Source: Lacibacter luteus (GTDB lineage Bacteria > Bacteroidota > Bacteroidia > Chitinophagales > Chitinophagaceae). Taken from it: DNA of 64,000 bases. The stretch spans positions 496,001 through 560,000 of the forward strand of contig NZ_SDHW01000001.1 of the NCBI RefSeq assembly GCF_004118265.1, written 5' to 3'. Position 1 is the first letter of the stretch, and each line of letters opens with the position of its first letter. Position numbers and translations under genes: made by a program. Below the pieces are notes generated by a model. It ran no database searches and was not told the origin of the DNA. It was given only the letters and a program-made list of their open reading frames with translations. Shown piece by piece: positions 42,643 through 52,711 of the stretch.

Positions 42643-43971
42643 TTAATTCCCATCCGGCTTCGTACTCGTCATAAACGAACTCAACGGCCAATAGAATTGT
42701 TCAAATGCCAATGGTTTTGCTGGATCATAAACAGGTACATCTGTTTTAATAAATTTCTCTAATGGCAAATGCTGTTCACGAATACTTTGCACAATACATT
42801 TTGCTAACTCATACGCACCATACGTACTGAAATGTGTATTGTCTTCCAACTTGGTTGTTTGTCCGGGAAATGTATTGGCAGGATAATGCACAAATGCTTT
42901 GATGGAGTTTGTTGGCCCCCACGCTTCGTACAACACTTTGCTCATCGCATTCAAATCAACAACAGCTACATTTTCTTCTTTCGCTGTCTGGCGAACAGCT
43001 TCCGGATATTCCAGCAATGTATTGATGATCTTTCCGTCTTTATCAAAATTGCGGCGATGCATAGATGTAACCAGTACAGGAATACCGCCTTTCTTCTTTA
43101 CTTCAGCAATGTATTGCTTTAATAACTTTTTGTACGAAGTAAAAGGACCGATACCCGGGCCTTTCTGCTTCATATCATTATGTCCAAACTCAATGAACAA
43201 ATAATCACCAGGTTTCATTAAGCTCAATATCTTTTCCAAGCGTCTTGCACTTAAAAACGAATTGAGTGCTTCACCACTCTCTGCATAATTGGCAACAGCT
43301 ACACTACCCGGTGCTAAAAAGCGTGGGATCATTTGTCCCCATGCAGCCCAGGGCTCACGACTTTGATCAACTACTGTTGAATTGCCAGCCAGGAAAATAG
43401 TGGCAGCTGTTTTGTTAGGTGTGATCTCTATTGCACACACTTTCGGTAACGAATCATTGAATTCAATAGTGAGAAAATTATCCCAATGCAGGTATTCGTA
43501 TTCACGTGGCTTTAGCTTCACTGCTTTTACAATGTTGCCTTTTGCATCACGGATCAAACTGTCACGCACATTCACCGTAAATGTTTCGGTAACAATTTTT
43601 CCTTTTGCAGTGCGGATATTCTCAAGCATTAAGCGCCTGCATTCAGCACGCACTGTTGTAGCCGACGTTCCTTTCTTATCACCGAAAATAATTTTTACAT
43701 CATAATTGCCATCAGGAAGATTTACTGAAAAGTAAAACGGCTTTGTGGATGTGATGTAATCATCATTCACCGTTTTACCGCCACGATCAACAGCGGTCAC
43801 TTCCGACTCAGCAGTAAAACCATATCCTTTTTCATTGGCGAATTTCGAATCGGGTGTAACAGCGGTATAACCTTTCTTTACACGACCATTACCAAAATCG
43901 AACTTATATGTTTGTGCGTTTACAGCAACACTTAATAATACAACAGCAACAGAAACAACAATATATTTCAT
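42643..43971 (-). CDS. CE12 rhamnogalacturonan acetylesterase with N-terminal beta-sandwich
   Basis: A 442-residue secreted protein. Signal peptide 1-19; residues 22-185 are a galactose-binding-like beta-sandwich beginning YKFDFGNG; residues 190-435 are an SGNH hydrolase. Block I AGNSTVVDQ holds Ser198, block II YAESGE holds Gly233, block III EFGHNDM holds Asn265, and block V EDNTHFSTYGA holds Asp377 and His380. This is the typical CE12 arrangement for removing acetyl groups from galacturonate in rhamnogalacturonan. It follows GH105 by 3 bp, so the two are coupled. Confidence 0.9.
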   Translation of the reverse strand: MKYIVVSVAVVLLSVAVNAQTYKFDFGNGRVKKGYTAVTPDSKFANEKGYGFTAESEVTAVDRGGKTVNDDYITSTKPFYFSVNLPDGNYDVKIIFGDKKGTSATTVRAECRRLMLENIRTAKGKIVTETFTVNVRDSLIRDAKGNIVKAVKLKPREYEYLHWDNFLTIEFNDSLPKVCAIEITPNKTAATIFLAGNSTVVDQSREPWAAWGQMIPRFLAPGSVAVANYAESGEALNSFLSARRLEKILSLMKPGDYLFIEFGHNDMKQKGPGIGPFTSYKKLLKQYIAEVKKKGGIPVLVTSMHRRNFDKDGKIINTLLEYPEAVRQTAKEENVAVVDLNAMSKVLYEAWGPTNSIKAFVHYPANTFPGQTTKLEDNTHFSTYGAYELAKCIVQSIREQHLPLEKFIKTDVPVYDPAKPLAFEQFYWPLSSFMTSTKPDGN

Positions 43972-43974
43972 GAT

Positions 43975-45333
43975 TTACTTTTTCGACAGTTGCAGCGAAC
44001 TGTCATTGATCTCGAATTTAAATTGATTGAGTAATTGATAAATTTCAGCACCTGCCATGATCACCGGGCCGTAACCGTGTGCAGCAAACACGTTCACCGG
44101 ACGGTAATAATAAAACGCAGGATCAAACGCCATTCCTGTGCCCACACAAGTTCCTTCCACCTGTCCCTGTGCATTTACTTTTGTTGTTACAGCATTCCAC
44201 GCAAGAATTGCGGTTGGAGCGTATGTCATTGCATCGATCCATCCTTTATTAATCGCATGTGTAATGCAGTATGAATAAATGGCAGTGGCAGATGTTTCCA
44301 GGTAAGAATCTGTACGATCAAGCAACTGATGCCAGAAGCCGGTACCATCCTGGTATTGCATCAAACCATTTACATGCGCTTTGAACTGCTGCAACACAAA
44401 TGCTCTGCCCGGATGTGTTTCAGGTAATGCATCCAGCACTTCGCACATCGTTAATAATGCCCAGCCATTTGCTCTTGCCCAACGAAATTCAGGATGATGT
44501 TCCATGCTTTCTACCCAGCCATGCATAAACACACCTTTGTCTTTGTTGAACATGCGCTTGCTGTACAACTGTATCTGGTTCACTGCATCATCATAATATT
44601 TTGTTTCGCCTGTAAGCTTACCCATGAATGCCATGGTAGGCACACCCATGTACAGATCATCGAGCCATAATGTATTTGCCTGCGGACGCATACGTGCAAG
44701 CGTTCCGTCTTTCAAACGGTATTCTTTGTTCACAACATAATCCGACAGATGATCAATGATCGGACGAAGATTATTACTCAAGCCACTGTTCTGTGCTTTG
44801 ATCATGGATGCGCAAACAGCACCTCCATCATCCAAAGCATGCGGCGCAATGGGCTGCGACAGCAATCCTTTCTTACGGATATAATCTAACGGAAATTTAT
44901 TCTTGATTGCAGGTATCCATTTCGCCAGGAAATCATATCTCGTCTTCACGTACGCTGCATATTTCTGATCACCTGTTGTTTCAGCAGCACGTTGAAATGC
45001 AGAATAGGTAACACCCCATTCGTAACTGGTTAAACGGAAATCGCCTTGCTTCAACACGGTGTTTGTATCCAATGCATTTACATCGGTTACTGCAGCACCG
45101 GTTTTCTTATTCATCATTTCTGCAGGCGTAACGGCATTGAGATAGTTGTACACTTTATCTACTACAGCCTTTACACTTTCTTTAGTAGGTGCACCATATG
45201 GCGAAGGATAATCCACCTTCATGGCATGCAGTGGTGTGGTTACATCGTTTTGTTTCTGTTGAGGCTTTGGTTTAACCTGTGCATTGGCTACAGCTGCAGT
45301 AATAAGCGCAGCAATAAAAAGATTTCTTTTCAT
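43975..45333 (-). CDS. GH105 unsaturated rhamnogalacturonyl hydrolase
   Basis: A 452-residue secreted protein; I use the ATG at 45333 (MKRNLFIAALITAAVANAQ) rather than a TTG nine bases upstream. The (alpha/alpha)6 barrel carries the family motif QANTLWLDDLYMGVPTMAFM with Asp225/Asp226, plus EWGVTYSAF, EFRWARANGW, and YLETSATAIYSY. GH105 enzymes hydrate the double bond left by pectate or rhamnogalacturonan lyases and release the unsaturated uronate. It lies 236 bp after the small lipoprotein and is the first enzyme gene after the uptake module. Confidence 0.92.
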   Translation of the reverse strand: MKRNLFIAALITAAVANAQVKPKPQQKQNDVTTPLHAMKVDYPSPYGAPTKESVKAVVDKVYNYLNAVTPAEMMNKKTGAAVTDVNALDTNTVLKQGDFRLTSYEWGVTYSAFQRAAETTGDQKYAAYVKTRYDFLAKWIPAIKNKFPLDYIRKKGLLSQPIAPHALDDGGAVCASMIKAQNSGLSNNLRPIIDHLSDYVVNKEYRLKDGTLARMRPQANTLWLDDLYMGVPTMAFMGKLTGETKYYDDAVNQIQLYSKRMFNKDKGVFMHGWVESMEHHPEFRWARANGWALLTMCEVLDALPETHPGRAFVLQQFKAHVNGLMQYQDGTGFWHQLLDRTDSYLETSATAIYSYCITHAINKGWIDAMTYAPTAILAWNAVTTKVNAQGQVEGTCVGTGMAFDPAFYYYRPVNVFAAHGYGPVIMAGAEIYQLLNQFKFEINDSSLQLSKK

Positions 45334-45569
45334 AACAAACAATTCGGTTTCGTACTTATTCCGCTAAATATATTATGTCTTTAACTAACGCTATGAAACT
45401 TCCACTTAATCGATTTCGTTAATCTGAATATTTTTTTATGAATGCTTTAAATGAAAAAGACAGGTACTTTATTCCCTGCCCTTTTAATACTTTGAAAAAG
45501 TGAATAGCCCATATGCTATTCTATAAAAGTTATGGATTCGAATTAAAAATATTAATCTAAAATTCGATA
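45334..45569. other. A/T-rich gap between lipoprotein and GH105
   Basis: No gene. The likely place for a promoter driving the enzyme module, but no exact TAnnTTTG element is seen on the minus strand. Confidence 0.4.
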
Positions 45570-46190
45570 TTAATACCCACAACCAGCTTCGCATGTATAT
45601 AACTCGTTGCTTGCATAATTATATGCCGAAATGATTGGATTTAGCCTTGTGGCGTAGTCTGTGGCAGCAGCATTCTTACAACTATCTCGCTGATTATTAT
45701 TAATAAAACTATCGTTACAAAGATTTATAGCTGCCGAATAATCAACATAGGCTGCTTCTTCTTCCATCATCAGAGCATCTGCTAGCATATAATATTTCTC
45801 CATACAAAATGACATACATTCAGTACGCCAAAACTCCCGACAACCAACAGGATCATTTTCAGAGTCACAATAACTCGGAATGTAACTCCATGGACCAAAT
45901 TGACGTCCAGAGATTGCTGAAGAACTATTACTTCCATTGTTACGCTTGTAAGGTTTTATTAAACCCTGTAATTGGGTATAAAATTCTTCAAAGCTAATAG
46001 TTCCCGCTTTTAATTTATTAACTAATAAATTGTAATCCTTTGGCAATTTATTAGGGACGGGCTTAGAGAACAAAAAAAGGGGTCCGCTATTTTTCTCATC
46101 TTGAACTTTGTTTGGTTTCAGCGGGTCAGATTTTGCACATGAGATTACGGTTACAAACAAAACGATTGCGATAGGTAAGATAATTTTCAT
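45570..46190 (-). CDS. Cys-rich lipoprotein of unknown function, downstream of SusD
   Basis: A 206-residue protein with a short lipoprotein signal (lipobox VISCAKS, Cys18). The mature part has a basic/Pro-rich linker, then a C-terminal half (about 100-206) with eight cysteines, including YCDSENDPVGC, TECMSFCME and a final CEAGCGY. It lies 39 bp after SusD3, a position often taken by SusE-like surface glycan-binding lipoproteins, but it lacks beta-sandwich features. The gene is more A/T-rich than its neighbours. Function unknown. Confidence 0.68.
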   Translation of the reverse strand: MKIILPIAIVLFVTVISCAKSDPLKPNKVQDEKNSGPLFLFSKPVPNKLPKDYNLLVNKLKAGTISFEEFYTQLQGLIKPYKRNNGSNSSSAISGRQFGPWSYIPSYCDSENDPVGCREFWRTECMSFCMEKYYMLADALMMEEEAAYVDYSAAINLCNDSFINNNQRDSCKNAAATDYATRLNPIISAYNYASNELYTCEAGCGY

Positions 46191-46229
46191 AATTATAGGT
46201 TTTGAGTTTTTTTTATTATTATAAGGGTA

Positions 46230-47978
46230 TTACCATTTAAACGGTAAATACCATTCTTTTGCCATTAACTTCGAACGAGCTGCTGAAGCAGAAGACGATG
46301 AAATGCCTGATTTCATAAGTTTAACATAAACTCTATCAGCAAGAAAAGAAGGGTCATTGTTTCGAATCGCAATACGTAGTAAATCTGGCCAGCGTGTGCC
46401 CTCAAATGCATTCTCTAATGCACCTTCTTTAATTAAAGCACTTTCTATAGTCATCAAGCTGTCATTAGCAGGTACAGAAATGTTCACCAGATTCGCCCTC
46501 GCTCTTATACCAAGATTTCTACACCAGTCAGCACGATAATATGGAACGCCGGAATTACCACTGTTACGAGCGTCAATATTAAAGGGATAAGGTTCGTTCA
46601 ATGTGTTATGATAATTAGTAACATCATTCCCAGGAGCTGGATAGGTACCTGCAATTCCATTATTCAATAACCCACATGATAAACGATATTTACCTGAACG
46701 GTTCGCTGCTTCAATAAAACGTAGATGCAAATGTGTTTGACGAAATAAAAACCATTTCCCATTTTTTTGCAACGGATTTAATGCCGTACCGGTATTCCAT
46801 CCAATATAATTATACAAATACTTCATTGCCACCGGCTGGCCGCCGATTGTCATTGTACTTAATAATTTACGGGCATCATAAGGAATTGAACCTCCCTGAG
46901 CCGGGCGTTGAGTCTCCCCATCCCATAAATCAAATACTTGTTGAGAAGGACGAAGTAAATAGTTTCCACCAACCGGAGAGAATAATTTGATCATCGGATT
47001 TTGTGGATTAAACTTGTTATCGAACGGCATTACCCATAACCATTCATAGTTTACGTTGTCCGAACCAATGGGCGCTTCAAAAATCTGCCTCCATCCCACA
47101 GTATAATTTAAAGATGTCGCATCACCCGCACTTCCATATCGAATATTTTGTCCAGCCAAATCATCCTTCATACTTCCCATTTTATACATCCCAAAACGAA
47201 TCCTGTCATCGGCAGAGCCTGTATTTTCTTCCATTACTTCACGATAATACGTAGCAGCTTTTTGATAATTCCCTTTCCACAAGTACAAATCTCCTAATAG
47301 CGCTCGCTTATGTATGTAAAATTTCTGGGTTTGATAGGCATCGACTGAAATGTTTAAATTCGTTCCTGTAGGATAAATACCTTTAAACGGAATAGACTCT
47401 GTTGTACTGATCAAACTATCGAGCAATACATTAAACGGTAAACGTTTGAAATTAGCTGTATTCTTTACTTCATCTACATTTTTTAATGAACTTGTTACGT
47501 AAGGCACTTCACCAAAATGAATACCCAACTGTAAATAAAGAAACGAACGCAGAGATTTAATATCAGAAAAACGCTGGTTAAACTGATCTTCATTCATTTT
47601 CTTTTCCTGTACCATTACTTTAAAGTGCTCAAGCACATCGTTACAGTTCAGGATCAGTTCGTAGAATGCTTTAGGACTTGCATAAGGATTGTTTTCGGTA
47701 ACTGTATGTGTATTGATCTGGCGTAAAGCCTCGTTTGAATTTGCTGTAACATCCAGCAAATCGGCACGCAGTTCATTTAACACAACATATTGTTCAGCCA
47801 ATCCCATAAACTTTCCATAAATACCAATTACTGCAGCATCGGCATCGTAAACGTTTTGGTAAGCATTCGCTTCGTCTAACTGATCTTCCGGCTGAATGTC
47901 GAACACTTTTTTACAAGCCGACAAACTAACCAGCATCATCAGCACTAACACAAATTCGGGCAAATTAATTTTCTTCAT
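46230..47978 (-). CDS. susD: SusD/RagB-family glycan-binding lipoprotein (pair 3)
   Basis: A 582-residue outer-membrane lipoprotein, lipobox LSACKK with Cys22. The N-terminal start FDIQPEDQLDEANAYQNVYD and helical TPR-like scaffold (RALLGDLYLWKGNYQKAATYY near 220-240) are typical SusD, as is the C-terminal ALENAFEGTRWPDLLRIAIR segment. SusD caps the SusC barrel and delivers oligosaccharide. It follows SusC3 by 47 bp. The particular glycan cannot be read from sequence; pectin-derived oligomers are inferred from the adjacent enzymes. Confidence 0.93.
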   Translation of the reverse strand: MKKINLPEFVLVLMMLVSLSACKKVFDIQPEDQLDEANAYQNVYDADAAVIGIYGKFMGLAEQYVVLNELRADLLDVTANSNEALRQINTHTVTENNPYASPKAFYELILNCNDVLEHFKVMVQEKKMNEDQFNQRFSDIKSLRSFLYLQLGIHFGEVPYVTSSLKNVDEVKNTANFKRLPFNVLLDSLISTTESIPFKGIYPTGTNLNISVDAYQTQKFYIHKRALLGDLYLWKGNYQKAATYYREVMEENTGSADDRIRFGMYKMGSMKDDLAGQNIRYGSAGDATSLNYTVGWRQIFEAPIGSDNVNYEWLWVMPFDNKFNPQNPMIKLFSPVGGNYLLRPSQQVFDLWDGETQRPAQGGSIPYDARKLLSTMTIGGQPVAMKYLYNYIGWNTGTALNPLQKNGKWFLFRQTHLHLRFIEAANRSGKYRLSCGLLNNGIAGTYPAPGNDVTNYHNTLNEPYPFNIDARNSGNSGVPYYRADWCRNLGIRARANLVNISVPANDSLMTIESALIKEGALENAFEGTRWPDLLRIAIRNNDPSFLADRVYVKLMKSGISSSSASAARSKLMAKEWYLPFKW

Positions 47979-48025
47979 ATCTGAAGCAGCATTTTTTCGT
48001 TCAATAATTTAAACTTCAATCGTTT

Positions 48026-51000
48026 TTATAAACCAAGTCTTGCACCTAAAATAAACGAGCGGAATAACGGATCGAGTCCGGCATCGGTACCTTGAGCAAA
48101 CAAAGAAGGTGATGCACTGAATTCGGGATCGTAACCACTGTATTTCGTTAATGTAAAGAGATTGGTTCCGCTTACATAGATGGATGCGTTCTTAAAGAAT
48201 TTTTCTTTAAACGGAATATTGTATGTAAGCGATGCACTGCGCAGGCGGAAGTAAGAACCATCTTCGATCCAGCGTGTACTGAAACGGTTATTACCCATTG
48301 GGTCGCCATACGTAGCTTTCGGCATATTTGTTTTCTGACCTTCTGCTCTCCAGCGGTTTACTACACTGTTCAATTGATTTTCTACCGTGCTTGATGATTC
48401 AAGTTTGTAACGGAGATAATTAAACACATCATTTCCCTGCGAGAATGTAAACAACGCATCCAATGTAAAGCGGCCATATTCAAGACGGGTTGTTACACTT
48501 CCAAAAATATCCGGTGTAGGAATACCGATAACAGTTCTGTCTTTTTCATCAATGATGTTGTCTTTGTTTATATCAAGAAACTTAACATCGCCGGCATTAA
48601 AATAGCTATAAGAACCATCTGCATTTTTCTTTCTTAAACCATTTGCCGCCGGTTGCGTACTGTAAACACCCTGTGCTACATAACCGTAAAAAAGTGTTGA
48701 ACGAAGTCCCTGGCGTGTTAAGATTGTTGCACCTGCGTATTCTGTAGTAATTTCTTTATTAGGAACAGCTACCACACGGTTTTCGTTGTGGGCAATGGTA
48801 ACACCTATATCCCACTTCAATTTACGCTTATTGATGATGCGGACATTTGCACTTGCTTCAATACCTGTATTCAACATGCTTCCGCTGTTAGTAGCCACTT
48901 TGCTGAAACCTGAAGCAACGGGTACATCTTCGTACACCAGCATGTTTTCAGTTTTATTGCGATAGACATCTACACTAAAATTCAAACGCTCGTTCCATGT
49001 AGAAAGGTCTGCACCTGCATTAAACTTTTTATTGGTTTCCCACTGAATTGCAGGATTGGCAATACCACTGCGAACCAAGCCCTGCATACCTAACAGGTTT
49101 TGCGATGTATAGGTTTGGCGTGCAGTATAGTTACCAATATCATCGTTGCCGGTTAAACTAAAGCTTGCACGAAGTTTCAACAGATCGATGCTTGATGTTG
49201 CCATAAAACGTTCGGATGATAATAGCCATGCAGCAGCAACAGATGGCATGATGGCATAAGTAACACCGCCCATTGAAACACCGCCTTTTGCTTGCGAACC
49301 AAAACGTGATGAACCATCCATTGCAGCATTAACAGATAAGAAGAGTTTGTCTTTATAACCGTAATCGAAATTAAAATAAGTGTTCATCCAGTTCCACTCA
49401 CCTATTCCGCCACCTGTTTGGCGTAAAGCATTTACACCATTCTGTACACTGATGAGCTCGTCTGTTGCCGAGTTATAACCCAACGTAAAATCCTGTTCTG
49501 CACGGTTTTGCTGATAACGCAAACCTAAACGGGATGCGATACTGTGACGAAGCTGATACGTACGTTTAAATTCAATACGTGTATCAGAATAAACAGAGAA
49601 CAAACGGCGAACCTGTGTACCTAAACGACTGTCGGCAATAGCGTTGCTTAATGTATCGTCTGCTACACCTTTACGTGGCACAAAAATATTTTCACGGTTT
49701 TTATCGTACACAATACCAAGTAACGAAGAGGCTGATAAGTATTTATTGAAATCGTACTTAAAGGTGTAAGAACCCATAAAACGATAGTAGCGGTTATACG
49801 CCTGCATATTTTCAATCAATACCGATGGATTGCTGATACCGAGAATATCTGTATCCTCAAAGTTTGGTGACAGCACCCCTTTCTCGTTCATTTCGTTTGG
49901 AGCTAAGAAAGGCGACTTGGTTAAAGCTGTGTACAACGCACCGGTTTTATTAACTACTCCCTGGTATTTAAGATCGGCCTGGTTGTAAGTAAACGCAAGG
50001 CTTGCAACACCTGTGAATTTTTTAGAAAAATTAAACTGTGCGTTAAAACGGGTGTTGTAACGTGTAAGACCTGTATTGTTAATTGTACCTGCATTACGGC
50101 TAAAGCCAACACTTAATGCATATGTAGCAATATTATCACCACCGGTTACTTTTAAATAGTAATTCTGGCTTACGCTGTTACGTAAAACATTTTTTTGCCA
50201 GTTGGTGTTGTTGTGATAACGATAATACGCCGCATTGCTGCTTGTATCGTCGTTCATGTAAGGCATTGCTGCAATTTCAGCAGCACTTAAGCCTTTGCTT
50301 TGCAGAATATCGCCAAGATAAGAACGGTAAGCAGAAGCGTTCATTACATTCAAAGGCTGTGGTGCCTGGTTGTAACTTGTGTATACACCAAAATCGATAC
50401 TGGTTGCTTCCTTTCTGGCACGTGCGGTGGTAATGATGATGGCACCATTTGCACCTTTCGTTCCGTAAATAGAAGATGCATCTTTAATTACCGTGTAGTT
50501 ATCAATATCGTGAATATTGATCAAGGATAACGGGTTGGTATAATTATTTGCAATGATGCTGTTTCCATAATCATTCATATCATACACGATACCATCAACA
50601 ACAACAAGTGGCGCATTTGTACTGTACAACGAATTGTAACCACGCAAAAACATATTAGCGCCAATGCCCGGTGTACCCGAACGACGGATAACATTTAAAC
50701 CGGCTGCCTTACCCTGCAAAGCAGCATCACCTGTTTCAAACGGACGTCCCCAATCGCTGTTGGCATTAAATGCTGTTACAGCACCTGTAATATTCCGTTT
50801 GCGCATTGTACCAAATGGCATCATCACATCTTCCTGGAAGGTTGTTGCCGACTCTGAAAGCAGTTCTGCTGTTACGGCATTCTTCCCTTTTAACGAAACC
50901 TGTTTCGATGCAAATCCCTCACCACTGATCTCTATATCGGTATAATAAGAAGGAACTTTTAATGTAAACTCGCCATCATCATCGGTAATAGCAGCAGAAA

Positions 51001-51208
51001 AATTCTTTACTTCAACACGTATACCTGCCAAAGGCTTTTTACCTGCAGCATCGGTAACCTTGCCGGTAATTACAATTTTTTGGGCAGCGGGTAAACTGTC
51101 TTTTTTTGTTGTATTTGTTTGCTGGGCAACAACTTCCTGCGGCGAGCTTAACGCTGCTGCAACAAGCATTGCTATAACCAGACTATGTACATTCTTTTTT
51201 ATCATCAC
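48026..51208 (-). CDS. susC: SusC/RagA TonB-dependent outer-membrane transporter (pair 3)
   Basis: A 1060-residue protein. Signal peptide (about 1-29), carboxypeptidase-D regulatory-like domain (VITGKVTDAAGKKPLAGIRV, about 45-120), plug domain (about 130-255, with GTPGIGANMFLRGYNSLYST and YGTKGANGAIIITTAR), and a beta-barrel ending in RSFILGARLGL. The barrel extracts energy from TonB and imports oligosaccharides with SusD. It has no N-terminal STN signalling domain, so it does not itself drive an anti-sigma/ECF switch. It starts 24 bp after the FAS1 gene at 51233, in one operon with both FAS1 genes and SusD2. Confidence 0.94.
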   Translation of the reverse strand: MMIKKNVHSLVIAMLVAAALSSPQEVVAQQTNTTKKDSLPAAQKIVITGKVTDAAGKKPLAGIRVEVKNFSAAITDDDGEFTLKVPSYYTDIEISGEGFASKQVSLKGKNAVTAELLSESATTFQEDVMMPFGTMRKRNITGAVTAFNANSDWGRPFETGDAALQGKAAGLNVIRRSGTPGIGANMFLRGYNSLYSTNAPLVVVDGIVYDMNDYGNSIIANNYTNPLSLINIHDIDNYTVIKDASSIYGTKGANGAIIITTARARKEATSIDFGVYTSYNQAPQPLNVMNASAYRSYLGDILQSKGLSAAEIAAMPYMNDDTSSNAAYYRYHNNTNWQKNVLRNSVSQNYYLKVTGGDNIATYALSVGFSRNAGTINNTGLTRYNTRFNAQFNFSKKFTGVASLAFTYNQADLKYQGVVNKTGALYTALTKSPFLAPNEMNEKGVLSPNFEDTDILGISNPSVLIENMQAYNRYYRFMGSYTFKYDFNKYLSASSLLGIVYDKNRENIFVPRKGVADDTLSNAIADSRLGTQVRRLFSVYSDTRIEFKRTYQLRHSIASRLGLRYQQNRAEQDFTLGYNSATDELISVQNGVNALRQTGGGIGEWNWMNTYFNFDYGYKDKLFLSVNAAMDGSSRFGSQAKGGVSMGGVTYAIMPSVAAAWLLSSERFMATSSIDLLKLRASFSLTGNDDIGNYTARQTYTSQNLLGMQGLVRSGIANPAIQWETNKKFNAGADLSTWNERLNFSVDVYRNKTENMLVYEDVPVASGFSKVATNSGSMLNTGIEASANVRIINKRKLKWDIGVTIAHNENRVVAVPNKEITTEYAGATILTRQGLRSTLFYGYVAQGVYSTQPAANGLRKKNADGSYSYFNAGDVKFLDINKDNIIDEKDRTVIGIPTPDIFGSVTTRLEYGRFTLDALFTFSQGNDVFNYLRYKLESSSTVENQLNSVVNRWRAEGQKTNMPKATYGDPMGNNRFSTRWIEDGSYFRLRSASLTYNIPFKEKFFKNASIYVSGTNLFTLTKYSGYDPEFSASPSLFAQGTDAGLDPLFRSFILGARLGL

Positions 51209-51232
51209 AACTTTCTTTTAATGGTAGTTCGT

Positions 51233-52681
51233 TTATAAACTTGGCACCAGCTTAATATAATCGCATGAAAGCGGGTTAACAGCTGCTGTTGTACTATTAG
51301 CTCCCACCAAATACACATTGAGCACAGGCGAATAAAATGTGAGCGGAATTTCGCCAACATATACTTCGCTGTAAACATTTGGATTCACAACAGCAGACAG
51401 CGCCGGAAGTACTGCACCTGTACCCCAACCCAACCTTTGTGTATAAGCTGCGGTTTGAAAATCGTTCAATGCTACCCAGTAAGCTTTGTATTTAATAGAA
51501 GGCACTTCAGGAACTTCGTAACGAAGCCAAAAATTAGATACACCATGATTGAATACGTTTACATCGGTAAAATCCAATCCTGTAAGCGGATTAAACCTGT
51601 CTCGGAAATAAGTATTACTTCTCCTGTTTACACTTTGCGCAATATAACTTTCGGCCTGAATGGTAATTGTTTTAAACTTACTTGCGGGCAATACATTCAT
51701 CTGGCTCATTACGTACACAATACCATTACTTGTTTTAATGGTACGTACGATAGCCGATTTATTAACCGGAAGTTTTGTTCCAAACTTTGATACAACCGTA
51801 TCGGGAATGGAGTTGGGTTGATAAACTGTATCTACTGCAAAATCTTTTACAACATTCCAGCTTGTAACAAGTGTATTACTGTCTGCAGTATTGGTTACGA
51901 AATAGGGCATGTACTTTGTTATTTCTGCATCCCATGCTGCATCTGTAAGCATGAATAGTGTAAACTGTTTTTTCTCAACTTTCAGATCGTGTACACGATT
52001 CCAGAAAAGATTGGTAAATACCGAATCTGTTCCTGCCTGGTAAATCGGTTCACCTGTTACAGGGTTAATGCTAGTAACAACCGCATTTGTTGGATCAAAT
52101 ACTTTACGGAAAAGCGAAAGCATAAATGTTTTTTGCTTTACAGGTGCGTTGCTGCTGTTATTTAAAAACTCCCAGCAATTATCCAAAGCAGGCAGTGCCT
52201 TATCTATAACCTGCAGCAAACCGTTACCTGCATATTTATCCGCTGTAGTAATGGTTGCATCTTCAATTTTTTTGCCTTGCATGTTATTGTACTTATCGTT
52301 CAACATACCAATACGTGTAGGCTGTACAATTTCGCTGGTACGGTATTGTTGCAATGCAATGTGGTTACCAATAAAGCTTTTGAGTTTTACCGCATCGTTT
52401 ACAATTGCAGGATCGAGTGAAGAAAGTGCACTGTTAACAGGCGCAAAAACGGTGTAATTGCGTGATGAACTAATAACTTTATCGTAACCCGTCTTCACCA
52501 GGTATTCTTTAAAAGTACTTAACTGGGGATTGGCGTTTACAAGATCCAGTACTGTCATTTGCAACGCAGGATCCGTAATATCGTTTCGTTCGTCTTTTAC
52601 TTTACTGCAGCTGCTTAAAAGCTGCAAAGAAAGTAACCCCGACACCAGTAAGAGAGAGGTATGCCTGATCTTCATGTTCAT
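51233..52681 (-). CDS. FAS1-domain lipoprotein with C-terminal beta-sandwich (FAS-C)
   Basis: A 482-residue lipoprotein, lipobox LSSCSK with Cys25. Two FAS1 (fasciclin) domains cover about 38-165 (FKEYLVKTGYDKVISSSRNY, FAPVNSAL, NGLLQVIDKALP) and about 170-330 (TLFMLTDAAW, SNGIVYVMSQMNVLP). Residues about 335-482 form a beta-rich domain opening with ITIQAESYIAQS and closing with LSCDYIKLVPSL, a pattern of galactose-binding-like carbohydrate-binding modules. FAS1 domains are adhesion folds; the C-terminal domain suggests glycan binding at the cell surface. It lies between FAS-B and SusC3, in a position where SusE/F-like proteins are not found, and may take their role. Confidence 0.82.
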   Translation of the reverse strand: MNMKIRHTSLLLVSGLLSLQLLSSCSKVKDERNDITDPALQMTVLDLVNANPQLSTFKEYLVKTGYDKVISSSRNYTVFAPVNSALSSLDPAIVNDAVKLKSFIGNHIALQQYRTSEIVQPTRIGMLNDKYNNMQGKKIEDATITTADKYAGNGLLQVIDKALPALDNCWEFLNNSSNAPVKQKTFMLSLFRKVFDPTNAVVTSINPVTGEPIYQAGTDSVFTNLFWNRVHDLKVEKKQFTLFMLTDAAWDAEITKYMPYFVTNTADSNTLVTSWNVVKDFAVDTVYQPNSIPDTVVSKFGTKLPVNKSAIVRTIKTSNGIVYVMSQMNVLPASKFKTITIQAESYIAQSVNRRSNTYFRDRFNPLTGLDFTDVNVFNHGVSNFWLRYEVPEVPSIKYKAYWVALNDFQTAAYTQRLGWGTGAVLPALSAVVNPNVYSEVYVGEIPLTFYSPVLNVYLVGANSTTAAVNPLSCDYIKLVPSL

Positions 52682-52711
52682 TATATTTTTCAGTACTTCT
52701 GTCGTTAGTTA

